DNA of 64,000 bases, taken from Paragordius varius. Lineage: Eukaryota; Nematomorpha. Of this stretch, positions 26,610 through 38,866 are shown piece by piece. How positions within the stretch are numbered: position 1 is the first letter of the stretch; each line of letters starts with the position of its first letter. A program made the translations under genes and the position numbers. The stretch spans positions 12,710,001 to 12,774,000 of the forward strand of contig OZ176053.1 of the NCBI GenBank assembly GCA_964247055.1, read 5' to 3'. The notes under the pieces were generated by a model. That model was not told where the DNA came from. It saw only the letters and a program-made list of their open reading frames with translations, and made no database searches.

Positions 26610-27534
26610 ACTACTTTGATTCAAATTAAATGACACCTTGTTACCCCAGACCATTTCAAAAATAATATTATAAAATTAATAAATAGATTATCCCAAATTC
26701 TAGCCTAAGAAAATTATATGAATAAGCCAAAATGTTAAAAAATATAGTTTTGAAGAAAAATTCTATTTCAAACTGCTTCAACGCCATTTTTATTTTACAA
26801 AATTATTTCAAGTTATCATGATTATTATTCTAACGCTAAATTTAAGGTAAATTATTTATTATCACGTCTAACATATAACAGAAAAACTGGTTCAATTTTA
26901 ATTATTTTTATATATAAGGTGATGCACACATTGTTGCCTAAATTTTTACCATAGGGCAGGGGCGTACCGATGGGGGGGCAAGGGGGTGCATCATGCCCCG
27001 GGCGCCGTTATTTAGGGGCGTCTAAATGATTTTTTAAAATAAATTGTAATTTTGCAAAAAAATAAGAACTTTTAAATGAGATTTTTCAGCAATTTAAGAA
27101 ATAATCCCTATAATATATACTCTATTATTCACCTAATTAATACCATTGAATAAATTTAGTATCATATGAATATATATATTTAATAAATTTAAAATATATA
27201 TGACTGTGCTATCTTATCTATGGTGTGTAGGTTACAACGTTTGTATTTTTTTACTAAATTGTTTTATTGGCTTTTAAAAATAAGGGGGAGGGGGGGGGGG
27301 GCGCCATAAAAGTTTTATGCCCCAAGCGCCGCAAATGCTCGGTACGCCACTGCCATAGGGATCCGTAAATTAGGTAATAACAGTTTTTGCATTGCATCTT
27401 TTTTTATATTATGGTGAATTAATATTATATAAGTGCAAAATTTTACAATCCATATTTTTTATATTTGATTTTAATCACCTCACCAACTACCACAATTTCT
27501 ATCAAAGGAAATGAATGTCTTGTATCCAAAATTG
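26610..27534 (-). mobile_element. TTAA-type family C element interrupted by a hAT element
   Basis: Reverse-oriented old copy: the left part (ctactttgattcaaatt onward, then the caacgccatttttattttac block) lies before 26,949 and the right part (ttatataagtgcaaaatttt, then tgtatccaaaattg plus TTAA) after 27,360. The two halves are separated by the hAT-type insertion at 26,957-27,352. Non-coding and clearly older than the insert. Confidence 0.75.
26957..27352. mobile_element. hAT-type non-autonomous element with perfect 8-bp target duplication
   Basis: The terminal inverted repeats are CAGGGGCGTACCGA at the left and TCGGTACGCCACTG at the right. The 8-bp word ccataggg flanks it on both sides (26,949-26,956 and 27,353-27,360), the target length made by hAT transposases. 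G runs lie just inside both ends. It has no transposase frame, so it needs a helper elsewhere. The unmutated target duplication suggests a fairly recent insertion. Confidence 0.92.
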
Positions 27535-27944
27535 TTAAACATTGTTCTTCTGTTTATATAAAGGTTTTTTACAGCTTTCCAACTTCTATAGATTAAAATT
27601 AAGTAGTTGCAAATGTAGATCGAAGCAAACCCAGATATAATCAATAAATATTAAAAATTCGTAGCTAAAATATAATTAACAACTTTTATAAATTATTTCA
27701 TTTTTAATATTATATGCAAAAAAATTAAAAAATGGCAGCAAAAAACCTGAGAGAGAGATTATGTTATAATTATGCTTTTTCAATATTATATTTCCAATAT
27801 CAATATTTAAAATTTTGGAGCTCGGATGCATAGCTACATAAAGTAATGGAGTTTAAAGCGTTTGGATCATATTATAGTTATATATACTTTTAGGACTTAA
27901 TGCTATTTCACCCGAAATACTAAATATTTGTTTTCCTTAAATTT

Positions 27945-29180
27945 AAGTGTCGAATTTGTCATCTATATATTTATGAAAATTGAAATTTCTGGCTTTGTGA
28001 TCTGTTTCCGGAAAACTGGCAGACCCATTCAAATCCAAATGTCGAAAAAATAATATCATTAATGAATTCCCCGACAATACGCCCTTTTTTAAGTTAGGCC
28101 CCCAGTTCGGGCCCACCCCGTGTAAAAAACGGGTTTTTGAGTGTCCTTGAGACAATTTTCATGAAAACGTGTTGGATCATTCATTTTCAAATATGATTTT
28201 TTAAAATTATTTTCGATTGCGCCGAACATAGTCCGCTCATTAGCCCTCTTTTTACCCGCTCCCCTCGTAAAATGCCATTTTTTTTCACAAAAATTAACAC
28301 AAAAATAATTTTTTGAATTTTCGCCCAAAGTATGAGACACTAAAAATTATATAAGGATTCCATATATTCCCTGTTAAAAGGCAAAATTAGTCAGCGTTTC
28401 TTTGATGATAGCTGCTGGGTAAGGAGATACCCGCTAAAAACTGACCCGTCATATCGAATTAGCGTGTTTTGGGGCTAATTTCAGAAAACCTATCAGGCCA
28501 TATGAGTTCAATGGCTGCTTAAAATATTACCCGTAACAAGGCAAAATAGGTCGTGGCCATGCCATGAAAAATGCGCCACCATAGAAGGATTTTTTAGTTT
28601 GGAGGCAATTTTTCCAAAAACAAATGAGAGCATATGGAATCAATCATGATTCCAAGTATTCTTAAATAACCAAAAATTTTAATCAAGCACTAATTTCTAT
28701 CAGCCTCTGGGTAGGGAGCTACCCGCCTAAAACTGCCCCATTATATCAAAATTGCGTTGTTTAAAAGTTAATTTTCAGAAAACTTATCAAACCATATAAG
28801 TTCAATATGTGCCTGAAATATTATCCGTAAAAAGGCAAAAAATTATGTCAAGCGGTGTTTTTAAATTAGCGGTTATTAGGATCATTACGCCCCTATTTGG
28901 TTTTAAAGCCATTCTTCCAAAAACCATTAAGAACATATGGAATGAATGATGATTCCAGGTATTACCCTATAAGAGCAAAATTTTTTATCGGACGTCTTTA
29001 TTATATTGGCATCTGGGTAGAGTGGTACCCGCCTACAACTGCGCCACCATATCGATACAGCGTGGATTTGAATGCAAATATTAGAATACTTATCAAGCCA
29101 TATGAGCTCAAAAAGGGCTTGCAATATTTTCCGTATAAAGGCAAACATTTAAGAGCGGTTTTAGTTGGATTTATCTAAAA
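27945..29180 (-). repeat. Repeat family A, copy 2 (reversed)
   Basis: Reverse-complement copy of the element at 62,345-63,480. It shares the blocks around tttggatttgaatgggtct and the repeated tttctgaaatt-type units, here seen reversed near 28,470, 28,755 and 29,060, about 285-305 bp apart. The open frames it contains read through these repeat blocks and are not conserved as proteins. Confidence 0.75.
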
Positions 29181-30008
29181 TATTTACAGGCTCCTGTAAT
29201 TTTCCATTTCATTTTCTTAATAAATTTACTATAACCGAATTTGGCCACATTATTTTTTGTATACGATGAAATTTTGGAGTATTTTTCTATCCCAGAGCTT
29301 AAACTAATAAACAAAATTAATTATCTATTCTCTTCTCCTGTTAATAAACTTGGCTTTATAATTTTTTAACTTGTAGAGTCCCGAATTCAAATTGAAACGA
29401 ACAGATGATAATAAAATCAATATCAAAAATTTGCTAAATTATTTTAATCTTTACCAAAATTATTTACATTTTACAACCAAAACATCCAGTTGTGATCACG
29501 ATTCGAAATGATAATAATAGCAGAGAAGTTAAAGATTAGAACTTATATAATACTTTTTTCAAAATTTTTGAATCATGCGGGCTAAAAAAAACGCATATTT
29601 CTAAATTTAGCCTAATGCTAAAAATATTTTTAATATTAAATTTTATGTGGCCCTGGGGTATAAAACAGCCCCAAGACAGTTTAACCGCGATGGTTAATAA
29701 ATTAATTCCATACACTATAACACTACCAAATATTTTTTTAATAAATTGTTAACCTCTGTAAAATATTCGCATTAATCAAATTCGCCTAAAACGATCATTG
29801 ATAACTTTTACGGCATAAAAATACTTTAAAACTACAATATGGAAACATAATATATTTATTAAATATAGTTATAAAGAAAAATAATTGTTTGTTTGTTTGT
29901 CATTGTACAAAATAAATATTGTATAAAATTGCACTTTATTCAATATCTTTGAGATAAATGTTTGGTTTCATTCATTTTTGATTGGTATGATAAAATTTCT
30001 TATATAAA

Positions 30009-33000
30009 TTATTGACAAATAAAATTGGGATCCAAATAGAAATTAAGCCCCTTCAATGCATTATCTAAGGATTCCAAAGTGTCCTGAAAGCCTAAATTAA
30101 GTCAATAAATATTTAATTATATTAATGTGATTGAAACAAAATAGTTGATTGAACATATGGTGTTGTAAGTTATCCGGCAAAATGTTAATTCATTTTGGTT
30201 TATATAGAGAAAGTAAGCTTTGAGATTAACAAAAAACTGATGGCCAAGTTAAAATGGTGGCTAATAATTTAGTGGTCAAATGTTTTTTAAATAAACAATA
30301 TTTGTGATTAAAATAATTTTATATTTATTGGCCACAATATTTTAAAACTCATCTAAAACGCGATTGACAGAATTTTTAAATGTGTACATATATTAATTTG
30401 CAAAACTTACATATTTTTCCATTTCAGTGTATTAATTTTATTTTAACAATAATTGTAAAAATTAAATTTTTTTAATTGAGGCTAATTGATATTCATTACA
30501 GATAATTATATTTTATGAAAACCGATTCCCACTGTATTAAAACGTCAATAAAAAAATAACTCTAAAACATTAGATTTACATTTTAAATGTAACTTAACTA
30601 TTCATTATATAATAATTTAAATATTTAATATTTTTCAAGCTTAATCGCTTCAAAGGCAAAATGAACCTCTTTTTCGTATTCCAATATTTAATATAAATTT
30701 GCATAAAACTATATGTCTCACAAAACGGCAGATGATCAATATAGTTTTTTTTTCAAATTAACGAGTTTAAAAAAAATTGATTAAAACCATTATTACCAGT
30801 TATTGAGACATAACTCCATGATTCATAAAAGGTTTCGACCACAGCTCGACATCTAAGTATTGCTCTTAACCAGCAAACCAAAAGCTTGTAACTATCAGTA
30901 TAAAAAATAAATAAAAAATAACCAAGAGACAATTATACATTTTATAATGCAAAAAATGTTATATTACTTTAAGGCATGGCAAACAAAGGATTTATACAAG
31001 GCATTTTTATTGGTAATCCCATGAGATTGATGCGTTTTCACAATGTTATATATGGTGGCAAACATTTTCTTGAATTATTAAAAAAAATAATTATATAAAT
31101 ATAAATTTTTTTTTAATTTATATCTTTTCATTTCAAAAAAGCGAAATACCGATTTAACCGTAATTTTGGTCGGGGCAAAACTTGCATTCGAATTTTGTTT
31201 GCGATCATTGCCAACCAAAACGGATGAATCCTGTTCAATGATCCGTTTTACGGTTTGTCGATTAAATTCAGGACCGCCCTAACCCAAAATAAAATTTCAT
31301 AAGAATACGATTAAAAAACCATAATAATGTTATTTTGTGTTCTACAGTAAGATTGATTGAATATAAGATATTTCTTCATAACAATTTTACCTTTATACGA
31401 TAATAGAGTAAAATAGCATCCCAGAAATGATACAGTCTGTTTGATGATGATAATGTCGATGAAGGTAGGTCCTTATTGAAATGTTTCTCCAACTTTTTAA
31501 TTTTGTTGATTCTGTCCTTTTCTTTAGCACACATTTTTGCATCCAACATTTTGTGAAAATCGTCATCATTTTCTGGGATAACGACATATCGGTTGGGGGC
31601 AAAATAGGCTTCACTTCTTTTCTTCAGTAATGTTTTGTTATTAGGATGACAGGATTTTGCATTGGGTTTAATTTTGGTTTTATTTACGTTGTCAGTTTGT
31701 ACTAAACATTCAAAATCATCAAAAAGGAGAAAATTATCGTCAATGTGGGGAGATTTGGCTTTTTCCTGACCTCTGATTTCTGTATTCTGTGATTCGTCTT
31801 TGCCATCTGAAAAGCAACTCATATGGGGAATAAAATAAGAAAATTTGGAAGGAATCTTGACTTGGAGCGAATGTTTGTTTTGGGTGTTGGATGTGGGATT
31901 TGCCGTAGAATATTTACCATGATGACCGTTAAAAGAAAAATGATCAACTGATTTCTGCGAGTTTAAATTAGGCAAACAAATGCGTTTAACAAGTTTTATA
32001 TATACCATTTACAGTTCAAATTCACCCTTAAACAATTTAAATTCACCCTTGAACAATTCAAATTCACCCTCGAACAATTCAAATTCACCCTCGAACAATT
32101 CAAATTCACCCTCAAATGAATAACATGTTTTTTAAGATTAAAAATTACCTATATTTTAATATATTTTTAAAAATAAAATTTTGTTTTAAATTAAAATAAT
32201 ACTGAAAAAAATAATTAATTATGCCATAAAGATATATTTTATATTAATAATGAGTTATATTAGTTCGAAAACACATAATATATTTTTAGGGTAATTTTAA
32301 ATTGTTCAAGGGTGAATTTGAACTGTAAATGGTATATTTTAAATCAAGTCAATATATATAATTGTTTAATATATAGTTTTGATAAAAAATAATGAGGTAT
32401 AATTTTATAATCTTACAAATCTGAAACCATGGTGCAAGAGTTTAAGAAGCCTAGGCGCAAAATCCCGTCTTACACAATGCAGAATTGCCAAATCACATGC
32501 TTCATTTTCTTTCGTTTCGCTAGCAAAAAAATCCTAAAATATTTAAATTATTATAATGAATCATTGGAAAATTAAATAAATTGTTCTAATTTAAACAAAT
32601 TACGAATTATCAATCACGGAATATAAAAAGAAATGTATTTAACCCGGTTAAAAATTAATTTTATGCTAGAATGAAAGAAGCATGTGTATAAAAATAAAAT
32701 TATTATGTTAAAAAGGCTTGTTTGAAAAGGAATTACTATCGTTAACATTTTTAATCGTTATTCAGAGACCAAAAAAATAGAAACAATTGTAAAAAAATAA
32801 ATACCTATCTCAATTTACCCATCTTCAAAAGAAAAACAGTGTAACAAATTTAAAATAACTATATACTTTACAAAAGAGAAATCACGCACGATTAAATCGA
32901 GTTATGCCAATATATTTGTTAAAAATCTATTTATATATATCCCTGTATCTGATGGTAGTTAAAAGCACGTATAATTTACATGCTTTAAAGATGTATCAAA

Positions 33001-36000
33001 TTTTATCAACAATAAAATCTTTATTATTTTACTGCAATAAAAAGTCATAATTAATAATTATCTAACTGACATACGACTTAATCTTTGACGGTCGTTTATT
33101 ATATCCGCTCATTTAACAAAATTCCAATCTATAAAAAGCGTTAAAGCATAAACTAAATAATGAATTTACTTGATAACAAGTTTAATTTTAGGCAAAATAT
33201 CCAAAACGCTTTTTAAAACTTTTTTCAGTTCATATAAATAATGGCTAAAATACCGAGAATCGGGGCATTTAATTTTTAATTTATTTCTTATGACATTCAA
33301 AAATTAACGTTATCCTATAATCCCGCAAATCCATCATTCACTCTATCTATAATTTTCAGTTTCCCAAAACGTACAACTCTCTATATAAAAATTACTGTAT
33401 CTGTGTCTATTCCGTGTAAATCATCATTTTCTTCTGTGGAACTACTGCTAATCAAAGATTCATTTCCTTTCGAGTTTTGGTCTAAATTTTGATTTTTGAG
33501 GCTGGAGGCAGAAGATGGCTCCGTTTTATAGAGAGATGATTTCTTTTGATCCGACAATTTTTGAACAGCCATAGTCTGTAAAGCCTTAACATCGCGTTGA
33601 ATAAATTTGTCAATACAAGCCGCAATTTCACAATTCCCTTTGTCTCGATTAAAATCTAAATAAAACGTTGGTTGACTTTCCTTAGTTCCAATCTGTAGTT
33701 TTATGGGCTTCAATGATTCTAAAATAAAATTAATTATACATTTTATATTTCACACGTATACATAAAATGCTTTATATATAAATGCAGCATACATTTGTCA
33801 TATAAAAAAGGTTTGTAACCTGATTCAGCATCCGAAGTGCCTGGCGATGAAAAATACTCGGTTGTGCTTGAATTGGTTTTGGAACCTTTTTGAATTTCAC
33901 CTAAAGGACTGTTTAAGGTTACACTTTCTTTTTGTTTTTGATCATTGCTCACATTTTGGCATTGATTTGAAAATAAATTTTGATTACAATCCTCCTCGGA
34001 AATTTTATTATTATTAATTATGTCCGTCTTTGGTTCAAAATCGGCATGTGCTTGAAAATTGTCACTTTTCCAGTTGTTTTGATGATAGAGTAGCGGATTT
34101 TCCTTCTTGAAGTCAAAAGCATTGATTGTAGTAGAATCTCCAATGTTAGAAAATGAATCTTGGCGATATTTAAAACTCTTCAAGGAATTTTGTTTAAGTG
34201 CCATGTGTTTTTGGCGTTTCCTGCGGGCCAAAAGTACTGAATGATATACACTAACCAGTCTTTCGATTGCAAGTTCGAAATCAGCTCTTACATTCCTAAA
34301 TCAAATCAAATACATGATGGTTATATAATTTTATTTAATGTTATATAAGATATAAAATTGAAACTAACCCCCAGTGTAAATAGGGCGCATGAGCGAAAAT
34401 TTCCGTTTTTCTTTCAGTTGCGAATTTGTGTTTGTTTCGACGCGAAAAATTGTCATCGCAGTTTTTGGTGTTTTTTATAATTATATTACTGGCATTTTTT
34501 CCATTTGTTTGAGATGGAGACAACCCGGTATAATTCGTTTGCTGAATATTTATGATGTTGATGGTTTTTCCATTTTTGTTTTTAGTAGAGTCAGAATCGA
34601 TGTTTGAACCATTAAACCCATCTATTGTAATACAATTATTACCATTGATATTTTTACTACTATTATTATAGTTGTATTTTCCATTACACGTAGTAAAAAG
34701 GTTGTCATAAAGCGCCTGGTTATTATTGGAAAAGAGTAAATTTGTTAAAAGTTTTTCACGTTGGACATCCAAAATGGATAGAAGTGCAATTCCAAACAAC
34801 TGATAAGCTTTTCGAAACATGCCGCTAGAATTTTTGGAATCACAAACATGGGAGTTTACGGCGTTTCTACAGCCAAACTTTCTGGATCCTTGCTTCTTTT
34901 TGCTAAAAGTACCACCACACTTTTATTGATACGATAAAATGTTATATAGTTTATTATAAAAAAAATATTATTACAAGATGTTGAATGTTTGTGTCAGAAA
35001 ATATAAATTTATTCCCCTGGCAAAATTCAAATTAACAATATAATCAAGATATCAAATATATTCACTAAGAGAAACTTATGCAAACCTAGCATAAAATATA
35101 TTTGTAGTATATCTATTATATATAAATAAAGTGACAGATTAAAAAACTAAACTATTCAAGCTATCAATTATATTGGGTATATAATAAAATGTCAATGTAA
35201 CGTCTAATATTAAAATTATAAATGGAAATTAAGGAAAGAGTTCTACATCATCATTTAATATTCCAAGTCAGTGGTGTTCGACCGGAGTCAAGTGCTTTTT
35301 TATAAAACAGCTATGAATATTATCGGTATTATATGGTGCGCGGCCCTTGAGACACGAAAATAATTTTTGGCACTCTTTTAAATCTTTTGGTGAGTAACAC
35401 TGCTCTAAGTTATTAATAATAAAACTGTTGTAATTTTAAATAAAATTTAATAATTCCTAAACTCTTACTTTTGGGTTCTTGCATTGACAATTGATTGCCT
35501 TGTTATGTTTTAGCGGCGATCCTGTATAAACAAATTTTTGTAATAATTAAAAAAATGTGTTTAATCAAATCCTTATTCATTATTATAAAATAAAATGTTT
35601 GTTCGTACCAGATGATTGGAGAAAGTTTACAAACTGTTCTAAATCATAGATTTGAGTTTTCATTTGCCCAATCAAACGCTCTTCAACAATGTGCTGAGAT
35701 GTGTCTTCATAATTCTAAGAACCAAAAAATCAATATTTAAAGATATAAACTAATCTTCTAAATAAAATTATCATAAGTAACAAAATTAATTCATGTAATT
35801 TTCCCTATATCATAATCAATAGCAAAAAAGCGATGTATTTTCACACTATAACCCTATTAAACACAAGAAGCTATTTTTGGAAAACTTTTTTGCACAGTCA
35901 ATATATATATTCAAGAGCCATAAATACTAATTTTTAAAATATAATAACCAAATTAAAAAATATGCATCTCAGGCTTTAAGGCGTATTAATCAATATTAAA

Positions 36001-37573
36001 AAAATGATGGTTAAACAAATCCTTTAAATATTTTGCCGCCAAGAACACATTGTGATAATTCATAATTTAATAAAATAAATTCTATCTCATTTTAACAGCA
36101 TATATCGAATAATTTTAATTAAAAAATCTGCTATTAGTTTGAGATGACTTATTTCATCCAAATTTCGGATTTTTCATTGTAAAGCTCCATGTTTCATTTT
36201 AGTCAGAATACCTTATTTCAAATTTCCGCCTATGGTGATTAATTTTTCAGAAATAAATTCGTAGAAGCGTGTCAAAAATTTTTGTTTCTAATAAATATTA
36301 AAATGTAATATATTAGACAAATATAGTTAAAAACCTGATATTAAACATCATTTGGGATACGTTGCAACATAAGGAGTAAAGAAATAGAAAAAGTTAACAC
36401 CAATTTTATTATTATTGGTAATAGTTTTTGTAGACATCAAGGAAATGTATAGTTAGCTTTTCAAAAAATATTTGTCTATTATTTTTTGTCCGTATAATTT
36501 CGATGGTTAATGACTGTAAAAATTTTATTTTTTCATTTTTTATAACGGATTGGCAATTAAAAATTAATAAATTCTTTAAGATTGTTTTAATACAAAGTTA
36601 AACCATTCTTTGCGACTTTTCTAGAGATTAACCCATTTTATGAAAATTGGATAATTGAAATTTATTGGTTGTTTTAGCGATAATGCATATATTAAAAATT
36701 AAAAAACAGCTCATAGTTTCAAAATAGATGAAAAAAAACGATAATATTTTTGCAATAACTAAATTTTTAAATAATATTCTGAAAATATTTTGTTTAACTT
36801 TATGAATAAAAAATTGCATTCGCCAATCCTGAGAAAAACACAGGTGGACTTACATTAACTGAAAAAAAGTGAACTGTCAGTTACTTTATTTATATACCAT
36901 TAATATTTAATATTCTTCAAATTTATAATAAAATCAATCAATTTTTTCAAGCCTATAAAAAGAAAGTCATTCATTGTATAATAAAATTCAAAATAGTTTG
37001 TTAAAAAATGGAACACAATAACACATGTATGTTTTTGGATAAATTAACGGATATGTATATTGGCACACCTGCCGACTTTGTCCACCCATTAATCCCATTA
37101 TATAAAGCTAAAAAATCACTGTTAATTGTAAAATAGGATAAAAATAATTATATGATGTTGCAAAAAGTAAAATATTAAATTTAAGAGAGAGAAAAACACT
37201 TTTATATTAAGGTAAATTGGGATGCATAGATACAAAAAGAAAAATCAATATTTTATGACGAAAATAAAAATGCTAAAAAACGAGATTTAAATTAATATAA
37301 CTTTAATTATTTTAAAATGGGAATAAATTTTATATAATTACTTTTTCACAAAATTGATCGCTAGGGCATCCTTTGAAAGCAAAACTCTCCAAAGATTTAA
37401 GCATTTTCTAAGATAAAATTTTTTTTTACTTCGCGGTCATCTGTAGATGCTAACATAATTTGTTTTAATCTAAGTTGTATTTGAGCATAATGTGTGGTTA
37501 TGGATAATAAATAATTATTAAGCCGATTACACTCGTCTCCTAATTTTGAATAGTCGGAGTCTTTATTTCCCAT
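30009..37573 (-). CDS. Rundc1: RUNDC1 homologue (RUN domain-containing protein 1)
   Basis: Fourteen exons chain in phase to about 940 residues: 37430-37573 (ATG), 37342-37407, 37069-37107, 35609-35714, 35469-35521, 34369-34895, 33820-34295, 33396-33718, 32417-32533, 31391-31954, 31150-31278, 30968-31068, 30797-30891, 30009-30091 (TAA). Compared with human RUNDC1 from memory, matching blocks occur in order: CNRLNNYLLSITTHYAQIQL, KMLKSLESFAFKGCP, the coiled coil LIGQMKTQIYDLEQFVNFL, CQCK, FRKAYQLFGIALL, VRADFELAIERLV, the RUN parts (DLAILHCVRRDF, FWDAILLYYRIK, LVCWLRAIL, ESWSYVSITGF) and a short C-terminus. The human protein is shorter (about 610 residues); the extra length is Asn/Ser-rich insertions, mainly in exons 31391-31954, 33396-33718, 33820-34295 and 34369-34895. 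The molecular role of the family is poorly known. Intron 1 is 22 nt. The acceptor of exon 34369-34895 is ambiguous among three nearby AGs. Confidence 0.9.
32001..32336. mobile_element. Foldback/MITE family B, copy 1, in a RUNDC1 intron
   Basis: The left end tataccatttacagttcaaa is matched in reverse by the right end tttgaactgtaaatggtata. Just inside the left end a 21-bp unit (aattcaaattcaccctcgaac and variants) is repeated in tandem about four to five times, while the right side has one or two units. A second copy lies at about 49,235-49,494. No coding capacity. It sits 46 bp upstream (gene sense) of exon 31391-31954. Confidence 0.85.
35268..35399 (-). CDS. Possible alternative terminal exon of the RUNDC1 homologue
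   Basis: After the phase-0 donor of exon 35469-35521, an acceptor (gagcag) opens a 43-codon frame starting CYSPKDLKECQKLF and ending VEHH then TGA. A weak poly(A)-like ATTAAA follows within about 20 nt of the stop. If used, it would give a short protein with the coiled coil but without the RUN region. An in-phase internal donor (TC then gtgtct) could instead make part of it a cassette exon. It may also be a chance open frame. Confidence 0.35.
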   Translation of the reverse strand, partial: CYSPKDLKECQKLFSCLKGRAPYNTDNIHSCFIKKHLTPVEHH

Positions 37574-38866
37574 AATATATCAATGACATATGCTTTCGCA
37601 TAATGTGTGAATATGACAAATTCATCAATATAGATGTAATTAAAATAAAAAATTTCAGCTTTGTAACCTTTGAGATATAAATATAGGCTTGAATTTTATC
37701 TAAAAAAAATTTATTGATTATTTTTTAATTTTGTTTTATATTACTACAAATGAATTTTGTTAACTAATATTTAATATACATTTTATTTGCCTAAAACGGT
37801 GGAAAAAGATTATCTAGGATTTCCTCAAAACATTAATAATATTCCCGCTTGATTATCATATTAATCATTGTTATACCTTTTTTGGTCACTCAGTTTTTCT
37901 ACATCCTGTGGAAAACTAGCCTTTTTGAGAAGCGTTTTCGATAAACGTGTTTAGCCATTTAGTTTCCTTAGTATACTTCTTTAACAATTGGGTTCAACTT
38001 CATTTCAGCCCTTCGATTCGTTTTGAAGTAACTAGTGACTACTGTATAAAATAAAATATTTAATAAATATATATTAAATTGAAACATTTGCAAATTGCAC
38101 TTACATATCATTGATGAACCAAAATATAAATATAGATTTATTCCATACTTGTTATAACTACTTTATAGATAAATCTAAAGGTAAAAATTTAGCCAACTAA
38201 TGTGTGCACTAACCACCTAAAAGAATCCATTAAGCCATGTTTTTAGTTTGTATTTACGTTGAATTAACAAATTAAGCTTTAGCATAAAAATATCACGATA
38301 ATTTGCGAAAACGTTGTATAATAACAATAGCATAATAATGGATAAAGATTTCTCAATACTGATTTATTTATAAGTTTGACTTAGCTATTTATTTTTCAGA
38401 ATTAAAGTATAAATTTAAAATGGAACGATTAAGGGTAGCTTTTTAATTCAATTTAAAAACGTCTAGGATAACTAGTTCCAACAATATGAATCGAAGTGTT
38501 AATGGTTTGAGAAAGTTCTGATGGTGATCGAGCCTAAATTGGCCTCTCACTTTAGTAGTCCTTGAACTGCTGTCCTTAAATTTTGGCTTTATAGCACATT
38601 TTTGAAAAACGTGTGGGCTGAATCAGTTTAAAAAAACACAGTGTAACCAAAATAAAAAATGTATATTCTGATAGAAAAATGTATGTTCATGGTGATAGTT
38701 TTGGCCCTTATTTTTTTAGACTTATTTTAATGATTATAAAAGAGAAGATCCTATTTAAATAAAATCGGATAACCAGTGGCATATTCCAAATCAGGGCAAA
38801 ATTTGCGCCATTTTTTAAATAAAATTTGGTGAAAACTAGAGGCTTCATTTTAAAAAATATTATAAG

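Larger units (their letters stand above)
23975..30008. other. Intergenic space between Ddi1 and the RUNDC1 homologue
   Basis: Apart from the mobile elements and repeat A copy 2 listed separately, this stretch is AT-rich with no exon I can support. The Ddi1 promoter should lie just above 23,974, but no distinct motif stands out. Confidence 0.6.

Noticed and set aside
27943-28340. Open frames in repeat A copies (for example LDLNG and PETDHKA wording)
   Set aside because: Fragments of the same wording occur in all copies but in shifting frames; this reflects repeat DNA similarity, not a conserved protein.
37868-38045. Coding-like phrases on the minus strand upstream of RUNDC1
   Set aside because: The phrases fall in different frames, and joining them would need an implausible 10-nt intron; no family recognised.
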